Shown here: positions 6,928-10,755 of the stretch, in pieces
How positions within the stretch are numbered: the first letter of the stretch is position 1
Layout: every line of letters starts with the position of its first letter
DNA from: Isotricha intestinalis
Taxonomy: Eukaryota; Ciliophora; Litostomatea; Vestibuliferida; Isotrichidae
NCBI GenBank assembly: GCA_023807065.1
Contig: JAJJLU010001069.1
Span: forward strand, 1 to 10,755
Direction of reading: 5' to 3'
Length of the DNA: 10,755 bases
The notes under the pieces: generated by a model
What the model was told of the DNA's origin: nothing
Seen by the model: the letters and a program-made list of their open reading frames with translations, nothing else
Databases searched by the model: none
Made by a program: the position numbers and the translations under genes

Positions 6928-9174
6928 ATGGAAAAGGTCTGTGATGAAAATAAAATATTTCACTTATATACAAAATATAAACACCCATCTTATAATAGAA
7001 TTCTTACATCAAATGAGCAAATATCAAAATTTAAAGAAAAAATAATAAATTATAATAAAATCTTCAAAGAAATATCAAAAAATAAATTCAAACAACAAAA
7101 ACCGAATGATGTGATGATATATGTAAAAGAAGACAAAGAAACAAAAGTAATAATAGAAGAAGAAAAAAAAGAGGAAAAAAAATTAGAAATTCCAAAAGAA
7201 AAAGAAGAAGAAAAGAAAGAAGAAAATAAACAAAAATCATTTTTATTAATCGGCGGTTTTAGAGATATAGAAGCAGAACTATTAAAAAGGGGTTGGAAAA
7301 AATTAAAAGATGAAAATGACAGATCATTTGATTATATATACACTGTTAAAAGTAATAAAGTTCCTCATCAAGAATTAAAACCAAATCAAATGTCAGGTCA
7401 CTTTTGGAAAGCTAATGAAATAACTAGAAAAAGTGGATTATTAAATAATTTAAAAAATTTATATTTTAAAGAAATCAACATTGATAATTTCTTTCCTAGA
7501 GCATATGAATTAACTGAAAAAAATGATTTTGAAGATTTTATTGAAGATTTTAAAACAAATAAAGCAATTTCTATTTTAAAAGAAACCATAATTAAAAATG
7601 GAATCAATGTTAATAAAGAAGTTGTTGATACTGCTATTTCTATTATTAAAAGGAAATTACCTATTTTCAAAGAAGAAATTAATGTTAAAGAAAGATTTGA
7701 TAAAGTCAAAGGAAGGGTTTTTGGAAATAAAAAGAATGATAAAGATAATTCTTATGAAATATCTTTAATCACAGATGAAGAATGGGAAATTATAAGTAAT
7801 GAAGATATGAATATTTATCAAGATTATATTGAGAAATTAATTAGAAAAAAATTATTATCTAATGAAGGAAGGAAAATTAGTGTTAAAAAGGATATTAAAA
7901 AAAATATAAATTTAAAAAAAGAAAATAATATTAATAAAGAAAAAATAAAAGAAAATGATATTATAATAAAATCAAAAGATAATAATATTATAGAAAAAAT
8001 AGAAGATGAAAAAAAATTAGAAGAAGAAATAAAAGAAATGTTTAAACAAAAAGCAATAGAAAGAGAAAATGAGCGTCAAAAAGAAAATGAAAAATTATTG
8101 GAAGAAGAAATGAAAAGAAGAGAAAAAGAATTATTAGAAGAAGAGGAAGAAAATAATAAGAATGAAGAACCAGAAATACAATTCATAAAAAAACCAAAAA
8201 TGACAAAAGAAGAAAAAGAAAATAAATGGAAAGAAGATTATTTAAAAGAAAATAAAACCCATCCTCGTCCAAATAAAAGAAAAGAAAATGAAAATTATGA
8301 AAATAAAATTCCAGAAGTAAAGGAATTATTAAATTTAATCAAAAATCATTTACCAGAATATTCATTTGATGGATATAAAAATTTATGGATAGTAAAACCA
8401 GGAGGAAAATCTCGTGGAAGAGGAATTCATTGTATAGATCAATTAAATGACATATTATCAGATGTTAAATTATATGATCAAACAATAATACAAAAATATA
8501 TAGAAAATCCCTTAATAATTCATAATAGAAAATTTGATATTAGACAATGGGTTTTAGTAACTGATTTATCTCCTTTAACAATTTGGATGTTTGATACTCC
8601 TTATATCAGATTTTCAGCAGAAGATTTTAACATAAATGATTTTAAAAATATTTTTAGTCAATTAACTAATAATTCTATTGCTAAACATAGTGAAAAATTC
8701 AATGAAACTAATATAATTGGTGATATGTGGGAAATTGATCAATTTAGTAATTATTTAATTGAATATTATGGTAAAGATTATTGGCCTGAAATTAAAGAAA
8801 AAATCAAAAAAATTGTAATTTATTCTCTTCAAAGTGCTAAACATAAAATTTTTCAAAGGAAAAATACTCATGAAATGTTTGGATATGATATTATGGTTGA
8901 TGATAAATTAAATGTTTATTTAATTGAAATTAATGCTTCTCCAGATTGGTCTTATTCCACTAAAGTAACTGAAAAATTAGTTAAAATTGCAAGTCAAGAT
9001 TTAATTAAAGTTGTTATTGATTATGCTGAAGAACAATTAAAAGATGAGAAAGATAGAAAAACAATTGATACTGGAAGATTTAAATTAGTGTTTAATTCTA
9101 ATGATTTTCCGAAATTTGAAAATATGGAAGTTAATTTCAATGAAGTAGAAAAAGTAAAAATTGATGAGAATTAA
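6928..9174 (+). CDS. Tubulin glycine ligase, TTLL3/TTLL8-type
   Basis: 748 residues. The C-terminal half is a TTL-family ATP-grasp domain. It has WIVKPGGKSRGRGI at 487-500 (ATP lysine K490), QKYIENPL with K523, KFDIRQW at 535-541, NNSIAKH at 581-587, FGYD at 651-654 and LIEINASP at 665-672, the E-x-N metal site (E667, N669). The TTLL3/8 subgroup is indicated by NNSI-KH, by VVIDY followed by DTGRFKLVF near the end, and by the N-terminal block RGWKKLK...FFPRAYEL...FEDFIEDF (about 121-208), which precedes the catalytic domain in that subgroup. Members attach glycine to tubulin tails in cilia and stabilise axonemes. Lys/Glu-rich low-complexity stretches at 66-104 and 320-440 are probably coiled coil or disordered linker. 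Without a structure I cannot say whether it initiates or elongates glycine chains. It is convergent with the GST gene. Confidence 0.93.
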   Translation: MEKVCDENKIFHLYTKYKHPSYNRILTSNEQISKFKEKIINYNKIFKEISKNKFKQQKPNDVMIYVKEDKETKVIIEEEKKEEKKLEIPKEKEEEKKEENKQKSFLLIGGFRDIEAELLKRGWKKLKDENDRSFDYIYTVKSNKVPHQELKPNQMSGHFWKANEITRKSGLLNNLKNLYFKEINIDNFFPRAYELTEKNDFEDFIEDFKTNKAISILKETIIKNGINVNKEVVDTAISIIKRKLPIFKEEINVKERFDKVKGRVFGNKKNDKDNSYEISLITDEEWEIISNEDMNIYQDYIEKLIRKKLLSNEGRKISVKKDIKKNINLKKENNINKEKIKENDIIIKSKDNNIIEKIEDEKKLEEEIKEMFKQKAIERENERQKENEKLLEEEMKRREKELLEEEEENNKNEEPEIQFIKKPKMTKEEKENKWKEDYLKENKTHPRPNKRKENENYENKIPEVKELLNLIKNHLPEYSFDGYKNLWIVKPGGKSRGRGIHCIDQLNDILSDVKLYDQTIIQKYIENPLIIHNRKFDIRQWVLVTDLSPLTIWMFDTPYIRFSAEDFNINDFKNIFSQLTNNSIAKHSEKFNETNIIGDMWEIDQFSNYLIEYYGKDYWPEIKEKIKKIVIYSLQSAKHKIFQRKNTHEMFGYDIMVDDKLNVYLIEINASPDWSYSTKVTEKLVKIASQDLIKVVIDYAEEQLKDEKDRKTIDTGRFKLVFNSNDFPKFENMEVNFNEVEKVKIDEN

Positions 9175-9241
9175 ATAGAAATTTTATTAATTAAATTTAT
9201 GTGAATATTCTTAATATTAAAATAAAATTATTTTTATTTTT
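9175..9241. terminator. Convergent 3' spacer with both gene ends
   Basis: Sixty-seven bp lie between the stops of the TTLL gene (TAA) and the convergent GST gene (TAA). The sequence is A/T-rich with A runs and T runs on either strand, as expected of overlapping 3' ends and poly(A) signals. No canonical AATAAA is clearly placed for both, though AAATAAAATTATTT-like text at about 9219-9233 could serve. Inferred from position only. Confidence 0.35.
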
Positions 9242-9886
9242 TTAAAATTCTGCATCTTTAAAATAAGCTTTTTCATAAAATTCTTTTAATTCATTATTTT
9301 TAACTTCTTGAATAACTTTATATAATTTAGGTGCATGTTCTTCAAAATTTTTTTCAATCCCCATTAAATCAGCATAATAATTAAAAACACAAGTTAAAAA
9401 AATATCAGCGAGTGAAAATTTTTCTCCTAAAAAATATTTTTTTGTTCCATAAGAAATATATTTTTTTTCACAAGCTTCAGCAAAAAATTCATATTTATTT
9501 AAAAGAGCTCTTTTATAATCTTCAATATGCTGTTTATCTTCTTCAGTAATTGGTTCATAAATATGTTTAAAAACGGAAAATAAATCATCAAAAGAATCTA
9601 ATAAAACATTTATTTGATAATCTTCTTCGTTGTCTTTACCATATAAATTAAAAGCTCTTCCTAATAAAAGCTCTATTGCATGAGATTGAACATATTTTTT
9701 TCCTTCAAATTCTAACATTGGTAATTGTTCATATTGAAATTTACCACTCTTTTTTTCTGTTTTCCAATTTTCTTTGGCTATTAAAATATTTTCAAATTTG
9801 GTTTTTGAATAATATAAAATAGCTCTTATTATCATTGCTCTTCCATTAGCATTAAAATAATATAATTTTGTCCCTTCTCCTTCCAT
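9242..9886 (-). CDS. Glutathione S-transferase, sigma-class-like
   Basis: 214 residues, the usual length for cytosolic GSTs. The N-terminal thioredoxin-like domain has KLYYFNANGRAMIIR, placing the catalytic tyrosine at Y10. Q54-L55-P56-M57 has the cis-proline that binds the glutathione backbone, and QSHAIELLLGR (Q67-S68) contacts the gamma-glutamyl group. NLYGKD then links to the helical domain, where FLGEKFSLADIFL holds the N-capping S158-x-x-D161 pair seen across GSTs. The Y-F-N...GRA and QLPMLEFEGK...QS pattern is closest to sigma class, which includes prostaglandin D synthases. Substrate cannot be read from the sequence; detoxification or peroxide/eicosanoid chemistry are family possibilities. 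There is no signal peptide, so it is cytosolic. The start is the first ATG after an A/T spacer and the stop is TAA. It is convergent with the TTLL gene with no obvious shared role. Confidence 0.92.
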   Translation of the reverse strand: MEGEGTKLYYFNANGRAMIIRAILYYSKTKFENILIAKENWKTEKKSGKFQYEQLPMLEFEGKKYVQSHAIELLLGRAFNLYGKDNEEDYQINVLLDSFDDLFSVFKHIYEPITEEDKQHIEDYKRALLNKYEFFAEACEKKYISYGTKKYFLGEKFSLADIFLTCVFNYYADLMGIEKNFEEHAPKLYKVIQEVKNNELKEFYEKAYFKDAEF

Positions 9887-9989
9887 TTAATTCTTTTAAA
9901 AATTTTTTAAAATTTTTTAATATAATTTTTAATCATTAATAAATCAATTATATTTGAAAAATTTTTTTAAATATATTTTGTTATTTATA

Positions 9990-10352
9990 TCATATTTATA
10001 TTATTGTTTTATATAAAATTTTTAATGATTTTTTTAAATCAATGTATTTCATTTTTATCTATATTACCTAAACTTTTTTTTTTGAACATCTTTTTGAATT
10101 AATATTTGAATTATTTTTATAATTAAAGTATGATTTACTGTATATATTCCTAATATCTTCTATCTTGATATTTTTTATTTATTTTTTCATAATTTCTTTC
10201 TCTTCCTCAATATTATTTTTAATATTTTCTATTCCTTTAACTAATTGTTTTTAGGATTTTTTTTATCGAATTTTTTTTTGTAATAATGTTCGAGAAGAAT
10301 CTTCATTTAGAATCTTATTTTTATGAAAATCTAAAATAAAATAAAACACCAT
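9990..10352 (-). pseudogene. Coding-like frame open only if TAA/TAG are read through
   Basis: An ATG at 10352 and a TGA at 9990-9992 bound 120 codons with six internal TAA/TAG and no internal TGA. Peptide between the stops includes FHKNKILNEDSSRTLLQKKI, QLVKGIENIKNNIEEEKEIM and IKNIKIEDIRNIYSKSYFNY. The middle looks like an amphipathic coiled coil. Two CGA codons survive, which argues against wholesale C-to-T decay as the source of the TAA codons. In a TAA/TAG = Gln code this would be a complete 120-residue basic protein. In the standard code of the neighbouring genes it is broken. No family recognised. It lies upstream of, and on the same strand as, the GST gene. Confidence 0.4.
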
Positions 10353-10755
10353 CACCTTTACAATTTCTTTTTATTTTTTTTGTAATAATATAAGGAAATT
10401 ATAATTAAATTATCATTTTTTTAATTTTTTAATTTTTTCATTCTTTATTAACTAAAATAAACCATATAAAAGTCATAAAATTAAAATAAAAAATATTATA
10501 AATAAATTCATTTTTATTTATATTAAAAAGATATTCAAATATATTAATAAAAATAGGAATGGTCTAAAAAACATAAATAAAAAATACATACTTATAATTT
10601 AAAAATTAATCTTTTTTTCCATTTTATATATAATAAAACTAGAGTGTTAGAGAATCTTTTAGAATATATGACAATTTTATGAAATCTATTTGATAATTAC
10701 TAAGGGCAATTCTTTGTTTATTATTTTGATATATGGAATGAATGATGATAAAAAG
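10353..10755. other. AT-rich DNA, no gene recognised
   Basis: This right-hand end is A/T homopolymer-rich up to about 10620, then slightly more mixed (10640-10755), where one + frame gives VRESFRIYDNFMKSI before a TGA. Nothing long enough to call. No telomeric CCCCAAT or ATTGGGG appears at the right edge, so the chromosome probably continues. Confidence 0.5.

Noticed and set aside
7398..7709. 103-codon minus-strand ORF
   Set aside because: Antisense shadow of the TTLL gene.
1..10755. CRISPR arrays, tRNA or rRNA genes, insertion sequences, transposase or viral genes
   Set aside because: No spaced direct repeats, cloverleaf, rRNA motif, or integrase/transposase signature was seen on either strand.

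Overview
The window reads as one end of an extremely AT-rich (about 80% A+T by eye), gene-compact protist chromosome. It starts with four exact tandem copies of CCCCAAT (G-strand ATTGGGG), which I read as a telomere. C4A2-type ends on small, intron-poor, very AT-rich chromosomes point to a ciliate macronucleus. The four large genes contain no internal TAA, TAG or TGA in 2,108 codons and all end in TAA. So the main code looks standard here, unlike Tetrahymena or Paramecium, where TAA/TAG mean glutamine. A litostome (for example a rumen ciliate) would fit both points, but that is inference. The right edge carries no telomere.

Layout. 1-28 telomere; 29-2312 a long stretch with no intact large gene, but with several coding-like frames broken by stops on both strands, a short ORF at 2007-2192, and a local GC-rich patch at 157-214. 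2313-2741 (+) is a RING-finger, tail-anchored E3 ubiquitin ligase of the RNF5/RNF185 type. 2742-3587 holds another broken frame, and 3588-3761 (+) a 57-residue ORF. 3822-6836 (-) is a 1004-residue two-pass membrane protein with a large glycosylated, cysteine-rich ectodomain and a cytosolic tail. It is divergent from 6928-9174 (+), a TTLL3/8-type tubulin glycine ligase, across only 91 bp of nearly pure A/T. The ligase is convergent, 67 bp apart, with 9242-9886 (-), a sigma-class-like glutathione S-transferase. 9887-10755 holds one more broken frame (9990-10352, -) and otherwise AT-rich DNA.

The genes do not form an operon or an obvious pathway. The best-supported biology is ciliary/cytoskeletal (tubulin glycylation), ER quality control (RING ligase), redox/eicosanoid-type chemistry (GST) and surface sensing (membrane protein).

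The least expected observation is the contrast between 67-91 bp spacers among intact genes and three gene-poor stretches of about 0.85-2.3 kb. In those stretches, coding-like peptides run across TAA/TAG codons and often end at TGA, as if read in a TAA/TAG = Gln code. These may be decayed genes, foreign or recoded fragments, or partly an illusion of AT-rich sequence. Decisive tests are listed under the findings.
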